NCBI RefSeq assembly: GCF_041685465.1
Contig: NZ_JAWLFS010000006.1
Coordinates: 1 to 26,273 of the forward strand
Reading direction: 5' to 3'
Length of the DNA stretch: 26,273 bases
Origin: Rhodosalinus sp041685465
Lineage (GTDB): Bacteria > Pseudomonadota > Alphaproteobacteria > Rhodobacterales > Rhodobacteraceae
Shown here: piece after piece, positions 1 to 6,729 of the stretch
Position numbering within the stretch: position 1 is the first letter of the stretch
How the letters are laid out: each line of letters starts with the position of its first letter
Notes under the pieces: generated by a model
Seen by the model: the letters and a program-made list of their open reading frames with translations, nothing else
The model's database searches: none
Told to the model about the DNA's origin: nothing
Program-made: the position numbers and the translations under genes

Positions 1-480
1 GATGTAAGGACGGGCAACGGCTACGACGTGCACGCCTTCGGCGGCGGGGGGGATCATGTGATCCTTTGCGGTGTGCGCATCCCGCACGATCGCGGCCTCG
101 TCGGGCATTCCGATGCGGACGTGGGGCTGCATGCCCTGACGGACGCGATCTATGGCGCGCTGGCCGCGGGCGACATCGGGCAGCATTTCCCGCCTTCCGA
201 TGCCCGGTGGAAGGGGGCCGACAGCCGTGTCTTCCTGCGCCATGCCGCCGGGCTCGCCGTCGAGCGGGGTTACCGCCTCGCCAGCCTCGATGTGACGCTC
301 GTCTGCGAGCACCCGAAGATCGGCCCGCATGTCCCTGCGATGACGTCAGAAATCGCGCGGGAAACCGGGGCGGCGCCGGACCGCGTGAGCGTCAAGGCGA
401 CGACGAGCGAGCGGCTGGGCTTCACCGGCCGCGAAGAGGGGATCGCGGCGCTCGCCACCGCGACGCTGGTGGCGCCATGA
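1..480 (+). CDS. ispF: 2-C-methyl-D-erythritol 2,4-cyclodiphosphate synthase (5' end outside window)
   Basis: This cytoplasmic enzyme of the MEP isoprenoid pathway cyclises CDP-ME 2-phosphate to MEcPP. The reading frame is open to the left edge; 159 residues are in the window. Counting from the edge, the divalent-metal ligands of the family are visible as Asp9 and His11 (GYDVHAF) and His44 (SDADVGLHAL), and the C-terminal KATTSERLGFTGR block is present. The family needs the residues just before DVH, so the GTG at 28 cannot be the start; the start lies upstream. The preceding DVRTGNGYDVH resembles the junction of fused IspDF proteins, so this may be the C-terminal half of a bifunctional IspDF (inference). 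The stop overlaps the pgpA start as ATGA. The window also holds dxr, another MEP-pathway gene. Confidence 0.95.
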   Translation, partial: DVRTGNGYDVHAFGGGGDHVILCGVRIPHDRGLVGHSDADVGLHALTDAIYGALAAGDIGQHFPPSDARWKGADSRVFLRHAAGLAVERGYRLASLDVTLVCEHPKIGPHVPAMTSEIARETGAAPDRVSVKATTSERLGFTGREEGIAALATATLVAP

Positions 481-974
481 CGCTGACGCGCGCGATCGCG
501 ACCCTTTTCGGGCTGGGCTACCTGCGGCCGGCGCCGGGCACATGGGCCTCGCTCGCGGCGCTGCCGCTCCTCTGGGCGCTCCATGTTCTGGGCGGCTTCG
601 CGGCGGTGGCCGTCGCAACTGTGGCCGTCACGGCGATCGGCTGGTGGGCCGTGTCGGTCGAGACGCGCGCAGGCGGGCCGTCGGACCCGCCCGAGATCGT
701 GGTCGATGAACTCGCCGGGCAATGGCTCGCGCTCTGGCCCGTCTCGGCAGGCGCGATGATGTCGGGGGCGGCGGCGCTCGACCTCTGGCCCGGCTGGATC
801 GCGGGCTTCGTTCTCTTCCGCGCCTTCGATATCCTGAAACCGGGGCCGGTGGGCTGGGCCGACCGGCGGCCGGGGGCGACGGGCGTCATGCTCGACGATC
901 TGCTCGCGGGCGCCTTCGCCGCGGCGGGAACCGTCGCGCTCGCCGCGCTGTTCCATCTCTGGCTCATGGGCTGA
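477..974 (+). CDS. pgpA: phosphatidylglycerophosphatase A
   Basis: This is a 165-residue integral membrane phosphatase that converts phosphatidylglycerophosphate to phosphatidylglycerol. Family motifs are seen in order: GYLRPAPGT at about 14-22, EIVVDELAGQ at 73-82 with the acidic catalytic residues, and RAFDILKPGP followed by GVMLDD at about 115-141. Hydrophobic segments lie near 25-60, 85-117 and 141-163. The ATG overlaps the ispF stop by ATGA, so translational coupling is likely. cinA follows after 11 nt, so the three genes probably share a transcript. Confidence 0.95.
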   Translation: MTLTRAIATLFGLGYLRPAPGTWASLAALPLLWALHVLGGFAAVAVATVAVTAIGWWAVSVETRAGGPSDPPEIVVDELAGQWLALWPVSAGAMMSGAAALDLWPGWIAGFVLFRAFDILKPGPVGWADRRPGATGVMLDDLLAGAFAAAGTVALAALFHLWLMG

Positions 975-985
975 GGGAGGCTCGC

Positions 986-1462
986 ATGACGCAACCGAAT
1001 CTCCTGCTGATCCGGTATCGTGACGCGGGGCTGCGGATCGTCACGGCGGAAAGCTGCACGGCGGGCCTTCTCTCGGCGCGCATCACCGAGGTGGCGGGAT
1101 CGTCCAGGATCTTCGACCGGGGCTTCGTGACCTACACCAATCGCTCGAAGCAGGATCTGCTCGGGGTCGCGGCAGCGACGCTCGAGGCGCATGGCGCGGT
1201 GTCCGAACCGGTGGCGCGCGAGATGGCCGAGGGCGCGCTCGCGCGGTCCGAGGCGCAGGTGGCGCTCGCCATCACCGGCATCGCCGGACCCGGCGGCAGC
1301 GAGACGAAACCGGAGGGCCGCGTCTGTTTCGGGCTCGCCGCGGCGGGCGCCGAGACGCGGGCCGAGACAAGGGAGTTCGGCGCGCTCGGGCGCGAGAACG
1401 TGCGCCGCGCCGCCGTGGATCACGCCATGTCGCTGCTCGACGCGGCGGCGGGCGCGCCGTAG
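986..1462 (+). CDS. cinA: CinA C-terminal-domain protein, nicotinamide-nucleotide amidohydrolase (PncC type)
   Basis: The 158-residue protein corresponds to the stand-alone CinA C-terminal domain. That family deamidates nicotinamide mononucleotide to nicotinate mononucleotide in NAD recycling. The conserved nucleophile region TAESCTAGLLS is at about 20-30, FVTYTNRSK at about 47-55, and the glycine-rich ITGIAGPGG at 96-104. The start at 986 is set by GGGAGG at 975-980, five nucleotides upstream. The long N-terminal MoCF-like domain of full-size CinA is absent, as is common for PncC-type proteins. The last 43 bp overlap the 3' end of the opposing COQ10-like gene. Confidence 0.92.
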   Translation: MTQPNLLLIRYRDAGLRIVTAESCTAGLLSARITEVAGSSRIFDRGFVTYTNRSKQDLLGVAAATLEAHGAVSEPVAREMAEGALARSEAQVALAITGIAGPGGSETKPEGRVCFGLAAAGAETRAETREFGALGRENVRRAAVDHAMSLLDAAAGAP

Positions 1463-1911
1463 AGATCGCCCGCGCGCGCCTCGAAGGCGCGCACGATCCG
1501 CTGCATCGCCTCGAAGAAGAAGAGCCCCGCCGCACGTTGCAGGATGCGGTTCTTGAACTCGAAATCCACCTCGAAGTGGACGCGGCAGCCCGCGTCGGCC
1601 GCCTCGAAACGCCACTCGGAGTGGAGGTGCTTGAACGGCCCGTCGAGGTAGTCGGTCTTGATCAACTTCTCGACCGGCCAGAGCTCCACCCGGCTGCCGA
1701 AGCGCTCGCGGAAGACCTTGAAGGAGATGACGAGATCGGCGTGCATCAGCTCGCCGTGCTCGCCACCCGGCCCGGTCATCGGCTCGCGCGAGCGCACGCG
1801 CGCGGCGCCGGTCCAGGGCAGGAACTCTGGGTAGCGGCCGACGTCCGCGACGAGATCGTACATTTGCTGCGGCGTATAGGGCAGCGTCCGGGTTTCGGAA
1901 TGGGCAGGCAT
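1420..1911 (-). CDS. COQ10/RatA-family START-like lipid-binding protein
   Basis: The 163-residue protein has a single SRPBCC/START-like domain at about 3-150. Family hallmarks are the N-terminal TRTLPYTPQQMYDLVADV and YPEFLPW, the central DYLDGPFKHL, and the C-terminal VDFEFKN followed by a helix ending in YG. Relatives include mitochondrial Coq10, which binds ubiquinone and supports respiration, and E. coli RatA, reported to block 70S assembly. In Alphaproteobacteria a quinone-binding role is the more usual assumption (inference). The C-terminal tail after YG (about 11 residues, serine/alanine-rich) is encoded across the overlap with cinA. Only 74 bp separate its start from divergent hpt. 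Confidence 0.88.
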   Translation of the reverse strand: MPAHSETRTLPYTPQQMYDLVADVGRYPEFLPWTGAARVRSREPMTGPGGEHGELMHADLVISFKVFRERFGSRVELWPVEKLIKTDYLDGPFKHLHSEWRFEAADAGCRVHFEVDFEFKNRILQRAAGLFFFEAMQRIVRAFEARAGDLYGAPAAASSSDMA

Positions 1912-1931
1912 GGCGCGGCCGGGTTTCCTCC

Positions 1932-1959
1932 GTGACAGTGGCGGCCGATGTCGTATGCT
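1932..1959 (+). promoter_or_regulatory. probable sigma-70-type promoter of hpt
   Basis: A -35-like GTGACA at 1932-1937 and a -10-like TATGCT at 1954-1959 are separated by 16 bp. Transcription would begin near 1966, giving a leader of about 20 nt with AGGGGGA (1975-1981) before the hpt ATG. A perfect 7-bp inverted repeat, GGCGGCC at 1940-1946 and GGCCGCC at 1962-1968, brackets the -10 box. Confidence 0.5.
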
Positions 1960-1985
1960 CCGGCCGCCGATTCAAGGGGGAACGC

Positions 1986-2522
1986 ATGGGGCAGCGTCCA
2001 TATGTCATAGACGAGATGATCTCGGCCAAGTCCATCGCGGCGCGGGTCGAGTCGCTCGCACACGAGATCGAGGCCGCCTACGAGGGGACCGACAAGCTGG
2101 TCGTCGTGGGGCTGCTGCGCGGCTCCTTCGTCTTCATCGCCGATCTGGTGCGCGAGCTGCGCCTGCCGGTGGAGGTGGACTTCCTCGAGGCCTCCTCCTA
2201 CGGCAACGCCATGGAAAGCTCGCGCGAGGTGCGCATCCTCAAGGACCTGCGCGGCGAGGTCGAGGGGCGCGACGTGCTGGTGGTCGAGGATATCGTCGAC
2301 ACCGGCCATACGCTCGCGCATGTCATGACGCTTCTGGCAGCGCGGCGGCCGAAGCGGCTGCGCGCCATCGCGCTCCTCGACAAGCCGACGAAACGCGAGG
2401 TGGAGGTCACGGCGGACTGGACCGGCTTCGAGATCCCGGACGAGTTCGTCGTGGGCTACGGCATCGACTACGCGCAGCACGACCGCAACCTGCCCTTCAT
2501 CGGAAAGGTTCGGTTCACCTGA
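1986..2522 (+). CDS. hpt: hypoxanthine phosphoribosyltransferase
   Basis: This cytoplasmic type I phosphoribosyltransferase (178 residues) salvages hypoxanthine or guanine to IMP or GMP using PRPP. The PRPP loop VVEDIVDTGHTL is at about 99-110, with the catalytic Asp105. The substrate-side motif GLLRGSFVF is at about 42-50 and PDEFVVGYGID at 151-161, where the aromatic/acidic base-binding residues sit. The start at 1986 is preferred because AGGGGGA at 1975-1981 is correctly spaced; an earlier in-frame GTG at 1932 would lie inside the promoter. The TGA overlaps the ATG of the next small gene (TGATG). Confidence 0.95.
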   Translation: MGQRPYVIDEMISAKSIAARVESLAHEIEAAYEGTDKLVVVGLLRGSFVFIADLVRELRLPVEVDFLEASSYGNAMESSREVRILKDLRGEVEGRDVLVVEDIVDTGHTLAHVMTLLAARRPKRLRAIALLDKPTKREVEVTADWTGFEIPDEFVVGYGIDYAQHDRNLPFIGKVRFT

Positions 2523-2710
2523 TGCTGCCGATGCAATGGTTCCTGCGGATGTACCGCTGGGCGCGGCATCCGCCGTCGAAGGCCTTCCGCTGGACCGTGG
2601 GAATCGTGATCCTCGCGGCGCTCGCCATCGCGGGCCTCGAGGCGCTCTTCGGAACGCCCGACTGGATGGACCTCGCGCCGCGCCCGCGCGGGCTGCCCGT
2701 CGTGCGCTGA
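2522..2710 (+). CDS. small conserved-type single-span membrane protein, function unknown
   Basis: The 62-residue protein starts at the ATG that overlaps the hpt stop codon. A basic, aromatic N-terminus (FLRMYRWARHPPSK, about 7-20) precedes one hydrophobic segment at about 26-45. A short proline- and arginine-rich C-terminus follows. By the positive-inside rule the N-terminus should be cytoplasmic. I believe similar short proteins with a RWARHPPS-like motif occur next to hpt in Rhodobacteraceae, but that is recollection and not a search. Coupling to hpt is likely; no function can be assigned. Confidence 0.75.
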   Translation: MLPMQWFLRMYRWARHPPSKAFRWTVGIVILAALAIAGLEALFGTPDWMDLAPRPRGLPVVR

Positions 2711-2815
2711 GCTGCCGGAGGCCCCTCCCGCAGGCAGGGAATTGGAGTCATGCTTTCGTCGCGGATCTGTGGCACGCTAGGGTCATCGTGTACGTCCTAA
2801 CAAGGGAGACGACAG

Positions 2816-3283
2816 ATGCACCTCAAGGCCAGGATCTTCGCCGCTGCGACGGCGTTTTCGCTCGTGGCGCCCGCCGCCATGGCGCAGGACGATTTCGAGG
2901 CGCAGCTCAAGGCGCGGCAGGGTCAGTTCCGGATCATGGCGCTGAACCTCGGCGTGCTCGGCGGTATGGCGCAGGGCGAGATCGAGTACGACGCCGAGCG
3001 CGCGCAGACCGCCGCCGACACGCTGGTGACGGTCACCGGCATCGACCAGTCGCTGCACTGGCCGGAGGGCAGCGATGCCATGTCCATGGACGGCACGCGC
3101 GCAGAACCCTCGATCTGGGACGACAACGAGGACTTCCTGTCGAAATGGGAGGATCTGGGCGACGCCGCGGCGGAGATGCAGGCCGCCGCGGGCGACGGCC
3201 GTCAGGCCGTGGGCGCCGCGCTGCAGAACGTGGGCGGCACCTGCAAGGCCTGCCACGACGCGCACCGCACGCCGGAAAGCTGA
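2816..3283 (+). CDS. cytochrome c556 (cytochrome c' family), periplasmic
   Basis: The 155-residue precursor has a signal peptide with likely cleavage after Ala23 (AMA-QD). One haem-binding CKACH at 143-147 lies near the C-terminus, the arrangement of the four-helix-bundle cytochrome c'/c556 family. Met41 in the first mature helix is a candidate sixth haem ligand, which would make it low-spin c556-like. AAGGGAG at 2802-2808 supports the start. It is followed nine bases later by a dihaem cytochrome, so the two probably work in the same electron-transfer chain. The donor or acceptor enzyme is not in this window. Confidence 0.9.
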   Translation: MHLKARIFAAATAFSLVAPAAMAQDDFEAQLKARQGQFRIMALNLGVLGGMAQGEIEYDAERAQTAADTLVTVTGIDQSLHWPEGSDAMSMDGTRAEPSIWDDNEDFLSKWEDLGDAAAEMQAAAGDGRQAVGAALQNVGGTCKACHDAHRTPES

Positions 3284-3292
3284 TTCCGGCCG

Positions 3293-4174
3293 ATGCGCCG
3301 TGTCTTTACCATCCTGATCGGGCTCGCCGCCGTCCTCGCGGCGGCGGGCTGGGTCCTGAGCGCGCCCTCCCGTCTGCCGGCGTCGGCGACCGAGGGCGTG
3401 ACCGGCGAGGCCGAACGCGGCGAGCGCATCTTCCTCGCCGGCGGCTGCGCGTCCTGCCACGCGGATGAGGACGCGGAGGGCGACGCGCGGCGCGTGCTCG
3501 CCGGCGGCGCGCCGCTCGAAACCGATTTCGGCACCTTCGCGGCCCCCAACATCTCGCCCGATCCGGAGCACGGCATCGGCGACTGGAGCTTCGCGGAGTT
3601 CGCCGACGCCATGCTGCGCGGCGTGTCGCCGGAGGGACGGCATTACTACCCGGCCTTTCCCTACACCGCCTACACGAAGATGGAGATGCAGGAGGTCGCC
3701 GATCTCTGGGCCTTCCTGCGCACGCTGCCCGAATCGGAGGTCGAGAGCGCCGCTTCCGAGGTGGCCTTTCCCTATTCGGTGCGCCGCGGCGTCGGCCTCT
3801 GGAAACGGCTCTACCTGCGCGACGATTTCGTGATGGCCGAAGCCGAGGACGACGCGGTCGAGCGCGGGCGTCACCTCGTAGAGGCCCTGGCGCATTGCGG
3901 CGAATGCCACACCCCGCGCGACCGCTTCGGCGGCCCCGACCGGGCGCGCTGGCTCGCGGGGGCGCCGAACCCGTCCGGCGAGGGACGGATTCCCGCCATC
4001 ACGCCGGGCGAACTGGAGTGGAGCGCGTCGGATATCGCGTGGTATCTCGAATCCGGCTTCACCCCGGATTACGACTCCGCCGGCGGCAGCATGGCCGACG
4101 TCGTCACCAATCTCGCCGAGCTCGAGGCGGCCGACCGCGAAGCCATCGCGGCCTATCTGCTCGCGCTGGAGTGA
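3293..4174 (+). CDS. membrane-anchored dihaem cytochrome c
   Basis: The 293-residue protein has an N-terminal hydrophobic anchor at about 4-23 and two cytochrome c domains. Haem sites are CASCH at 52-56 and CGECH at 202-206. Likely methionine ligands are Met130 (AYTKM) and Met267 (GGSMADVV). The APNISPDP and GRHYYPAFPYTAYTKM blocks are typical of cytochrome subunits of periplasmic dehydrogenases such as membrane alcohol or aldehyde dehydrogenases (family knowledge). No dehydrogenase partner is adjacent. The start has only a weak ribosome site, and coupling to the cytochrome c556 gene nine bases upstream is plausible. Confidence 0.9.
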   Translation: MRRVFTILIGLAAVLAAAGWVLSAPSRLPASATEGVTGEAERGERIFLAGGCASCHADEDAEGDARRVLAGGAPLETDFGTFAAPNISPDPEHGIGDWSFAEFADAMLRGVSPEGRHYYPAFPYTAYTKMEMQEVADLWAFLRTLPESEVESAASEVAFPYSVRRGVGLWKRLYLRDDFVMAEAEDDAVERGRHLVEALAHCGECHTPRDRFGGPDRARWLAGAPNPSGEGRIPAITPGELEWSASDIAWYLESGFTPDYDSAGGSMADVVTNLAELEAADREAIAAYLLALE

Positions 4175-4183
4175 AGGCGACGT

Positions 4184-4213
4184 GGCTTTCCGGGGCTTTC
4201 CGGGGCTTTCCGG
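4184..4213. repeat. three perfect tandem copies of a 10-bp unit
   Basis: GGCTTTCCGG occurs three times head to tail at 4184-4193, 4194-4203 and 4204-4213. It lies nine bases after the dihaem cytochrome stop, in the 161-bp gap before the GlxA-type regulator. The 10-bp period places each copy on the same face of the helix, so it could be an operator or simply a slippage product. Confidence 0.85.
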
Positions 4214-4218
4214 GCGCG

Positions 4219-4242
4219 CGGGCCTATTGACCTGCGGGCCCG
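4219..4242 (+). terminator. possible hairpin after the cytochrome genes
   Basis: CGGGCC at 4219-4224 can pair with GGCCCG at 4237-4242 around a 12-nt loop, followed by a pyrimidine-rich but T-poor stretch. It is a weak terminator candidate because there is no T run. Confidence 0.25.
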
Positions 4243-4335
4243 AACGCTGTCCTTCTTGCAGAATGCTATGCGCGTCCCCTTGTTTTCGGGGGTGACTCGC
4301 CCGCGCGTTCAGCTTGCGAGAGGACAGGAAGGCCA

Positions 4336-5340
4336 ATGAACCCGCCCCGTCAGACCGTTCGCCTTGCAAGCGTGCCGCTCCGGCCGCGCTCCTTCGTTTT
4401 CGTGCCGCTCGAGAACTTCTCGCTGCACTGTTTCTCCTCGGCGGTGGACTGCCTGCGGATCGCCAACCGCATGGCCGATCGCAAGCTCTACACGTGGCGG
4501 CTGCTGGCCGAGGACGGGGCCGACGTGACCTGCTCGGCCGGCATCACCTTCCGCGTGGACGGCGACCTCGAGGCGCTCTCGCGCGAGGATACGGTGATGG
4601 TCTGCGGCGGGCTCGATGTGCGGCAGGCCACGACGAAACGCGTGCTCGGCTGGCTCAGGCGCGAGGCGCGCAAGGGCCTGATCGTCGGCGGGCTCTGCAC
4701 GGCGAGCTACACGATGGCGGCGGCCGGGCTTCTCGACGGCAAGCGCGCCACGATCCACTGGGAAAACCAGGACAGTTTTTCCGAGGAATTCGAGGAGGTC
4801 GCGCTCACGAAATCCATCTTCGTGATCGACGGCAACCGCATGACCACGGCGGGTGGCACCGCCTCGATCGACCTGATGCTCAAGATCATCGCCAACGACT
4901 ACGGCGAGGAACTCGCCAACGCGGTCGCCGATCAGCTGATCTATTCGACGATCCGCACCGATCAGGACAGCCCGCGCCTCTCGATCCCGACTCGGATCGG
5001 CGTGCGCCATCCGAAGCTCAGCCGCGTGATCCAGATGATGGAAGCCAATATCGAGGAGCCGATCAGCCCCGCGGTGCTCGCGCGGGAAGTGGGCATGTCC
5101 ACCCGGCAGCTCGAGCGGCTCTTCCGCCGCTACCTCAACCGCTCGCCCAAGCGGTATTACATGGAGCTCCGGCTGCAGAAGGCGCGCAACCTGCTGATGC
5201 AGACGGACATGAGCGTGATCAACGTCGCCCTCGCCTGCGGCTTCGCGAGCCCGTCGCATTTCTCGAAATGCTACCGCGCGCATTACGACACGACGCCCTA
5301 CCGCGAGCGTGGCAGCCAGGCGGCGCGGCTGTCGATCTGA
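4336..5340 (+). CDS. GlxA-family transcriptional regulator (DJ-1/PfpI-like domain plus AraC helix-turn-helix)
   Basis: The 334-residue protein has an N-terminal class I glutamine-amidotransferase-like domain at about 18-195. A GGLCTASY elbow there retains the cysteine (Cys121), and an IHWENQ block typical of this subfamily follows. The C-terminal AraC DNA-binding domain is at about 224-325, with its two helix-turn-helix units around LAREVGMSTRQLERLF and VALACGFASPSHFSKCY. Relatives include GbdR, ArgR and CdhR, which control catabolism of choline, arginine or carnitine-like compounds. The ligand cannot be predicted. AGGAAGG at 4326-4332 sets the start. It stands alone, with a 161-bp upstream region carrying tandem repeats and a convergent gene downstream. 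Confidence 0.9.
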   Translation: MNPPRQTVRLASVPLRPRSFVFVPLENFSLHCFSSAVDCLRIANRMADRKLYTWRLLAEDGADVTCSAGITFRVDGDLEALSREDTVMVCGGLDVRQATTKRVLGWLRREARKGLIVGGLCTASYTMAAAGLLDGKRATIHWENQDSFSEEFEEVALTKSIFVIDGNRMTTAGGTASIDLMLKIIANDYGEELANAVADQLIYSTIRTDQDSPRLSIPTRIGVRHPKLSRVIQMMEANIEEPISPAVLAREVGMSTRQLERLFRRYLNRSPKRYYMELRLQKARNLLMQTDMSVINVALACGFASPSHFSKCYRAHYDTTPYRERGSQAARLSI

Positions 5341-5394
5341 GACCGGCGCGCGGGGCGGGCACTTGGGACCCCACGCCCATTACGACGACAGCCG

Positions 5395-5470
5395 CGTAGG
5401 GTGCGTGCTTGCACGCACCGCCACCCCACACGGGACAACGCCGCGGTGCGTGGGGACCACGCACCCTACG
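5395..5470. repeat. BIME-like pair of palindromes in inverted orientation
   Basis: Two palindromic units face each other. Unit 1 (5395-5420) begins CGTAGGGTGCGTG and contains the hairpin 5400-5419 with 9-bp arms around TT. Unit 2 reads the same 13 bases on the minus strand (5470 down to 5458) and contains the hairpin 5445-5465 with 9-bp arms around GGA. Tail-to-tail REP pairs of this kind sit between convergent genes, as here. CTA at 5466-5468 inside unit 2 is the stop codon (TAG) of the downstream minus-strand gene. The structure could also end transcription from both sides. Confidence 0.85.
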
Positions 5471-6584
5471 GGGCGGGCGTCATGCGGTAGATCGCGCCCT
5501 CGGCCTCCGAGATGAACCAGAGCGCGCCCTCCGGCCCCTCGGTCACGTCGCGCACGCGGCCCGTCGCCGGGCCGGCGATGCGGGCGATCTCGCGCAGGGG
5601 GTCCCCGCCGACATGGGCGATGAAATCCGACTTGAGCGAGCCCGCGAAGATGTGCCCGCGCCATTCGGGCCAGAGCGCACCCGAATGGATCGCCATGCCG
5701 GAGGGCGCGATCGACGGGTCCCAGTAGAACTCCGGCTGCGCCATGCCGGGCTTCGACGTGCCCTCGCCGATCTTCGCGCCGGAGTAATGCGTCCCGTAGG
5801 AGATGACCGGCCAGCCGTAGTTCACGCCCTTTTCGACGCGGTTGATCTCGTCGCCGCCGCGCGCGCCGTGCTCGTGCAGCCAGAGCCGGCCCTCGGGGTC
5901 GAGGGCGAGGCCCTGCGGATTGCGATGACCCCAGGACCAGATCTCGGGCAGCGCGTCGTCACGCCCGACGAGCGGGTTGTCCTCGGGGACGGAGCCGTCG
6001 CGCGCGATGCGCAGCACCGAGCCGTTGTGCATGGAAAGATCCTGCGCCGAGGGCCGCTCGCCCCGGTCGCCGATGGTGAAGAAGAGCGTTCCGTCCGGCG
6101 CCTCCACGAGGCGCGAGCCGAAGTGCCGCCCGGTGCGCCCGCCGGGCTCCATCTCGAAAAGAACGCGCAGATCGGTCAGCCGCCCTGCCCCGTCCGGCAG
6201 GCGCGCGGCGCCGACCGCGGTGCCGGTGCCGCCGCCCTCGATCTCGGTGGTGTAGGTGAAAACGATCTCGCGGCGGTCTGCAAAATCGCGCGGCACCAGC
6301 ACGTCGAGCAGGCCGCCCTGCCCGATCGCGGCGATCCCGGGGAGGCCGCCGATCTCGGTCCGTGTGCCGTCCGGCGCGACGCGCCAGAGCGCGCCCGCGC
6401 GCTCGGTCACGAGAAAGCCACCGCCGGGCAGGAAATCCAGTGACCAGGGCGTGCGGAAGCCCTCGGCCATGCGCTCCAGCGCCGCGGGTCCCGCGGCAGT
6501 CTCGATCTCGCCGGCGGGCGCGTCGCCCTGCCCCGGTCCGGCGAGCGCCGCGGCCAGTGCCGCCGCCGTCAGCAGTGTCCGCAT
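5466..6584 (-). CDS. PQQ-dependent aldose sugar dehydrogenase-type protein (YliI/GSDH family), exported
   Basis: The 372-residue protein matches the soluble six-bladed beta-propeller glucose/sorbosone dehydrogenase family, which oxidises aldoses in the periplasm with PQQ and calcium. Visible family blocks are FRTPWSLDFLPGG (about 43-55), GRHFGSRL with the probable catalytic His154, FTIGDRG, the pair WSWGHRNPQGLA and HEHGARGGDEIN, and NYGWP. The N-terminus carries a short alanine/leucine-rich signal sequence. An ATG four codons earlier (6596) is possible, but GGAGGTGG at 6587-6594 is correctly spaced for the ATG at 6584, so that start is chosen. Its TAG stop lies inside the BIME-like repeat. 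No PQQ synthesis genes are in the window. Confidence 0.88.
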   Translation of the reverse strand: MRTLLTAAALAAALAGPGQGDAPAGEIETAAGPAALERMAEGFRTPWSLDFLPGGGFLVTERAGALWRVAPDGTRTEIGGLPGIAAIGQGGLLDVLVPRDFADRREIVFTYTTEIEGGGTGTAVGAARLPDGAGRLTDLRVLFEMEPGGRTGRHFGSRLVEAPDGTLFFTIGDRGERPSAQDLSMHNGSVLRIARDGSVPEDNPLVGRDDALPEIWSWGHRNPQGLALDPEGRLWLHEHGARGGDEINRVEKGVNYGWPVISYGTHYSGAKIGEGTSKPGMAQPEFYWDPSIAPSGMAIHSGALWPEWRGHIFAGSLKSDFIAHVGGDPLREIARIAGPATGRVRDVTEGPEGALWFISEAEGAIYRMTPAP

Positions 6585-6635
6585 CGCCACCTCCATCTCT
6601 GCACGCGAGGATAGCCGCGGCGCCGCGCCGCGTCA

Positions 6636-6653
6636 GCCCCGCGCACGCGGGGC
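6636..6653. promoter_or_regulatory. GC-rich palindrome in the divergent control region upstream of the Liv operon
   Basis: GCCCCGCG at 6636-6643 and CGCGGGGC at 6646-6653 form a perfect inverted repeat with a 2-bp centre. It lies between the sugar dehydrogenase (minus) and the transporter operon (plus). A weak promoter-like pair follows it: TTTTCA at 6665-6670, a 17-bp spacer and TAGTCT at 6688-6693. A role as an operator is inference. Confidence 0.35.
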
Positions 6654-6729
6654 GCGGATCATACTTTTCAATCGTGATCGGAAATTCTAGTCTCCGGCGG
6701 GACGTTCCGTCCAACCAGGGAGTCGAGAC

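Noticed and set aside
2711..2815. Possible terminator or promoter in the 105-bp gap before cytochrome c556
   Set aside because: An imperfect GGAG/CTCC hairpin near 2717-2729 has no T run, and TAGGGT at 2778-2783 lacks a convincing -35 box; neither is strong enough to list.
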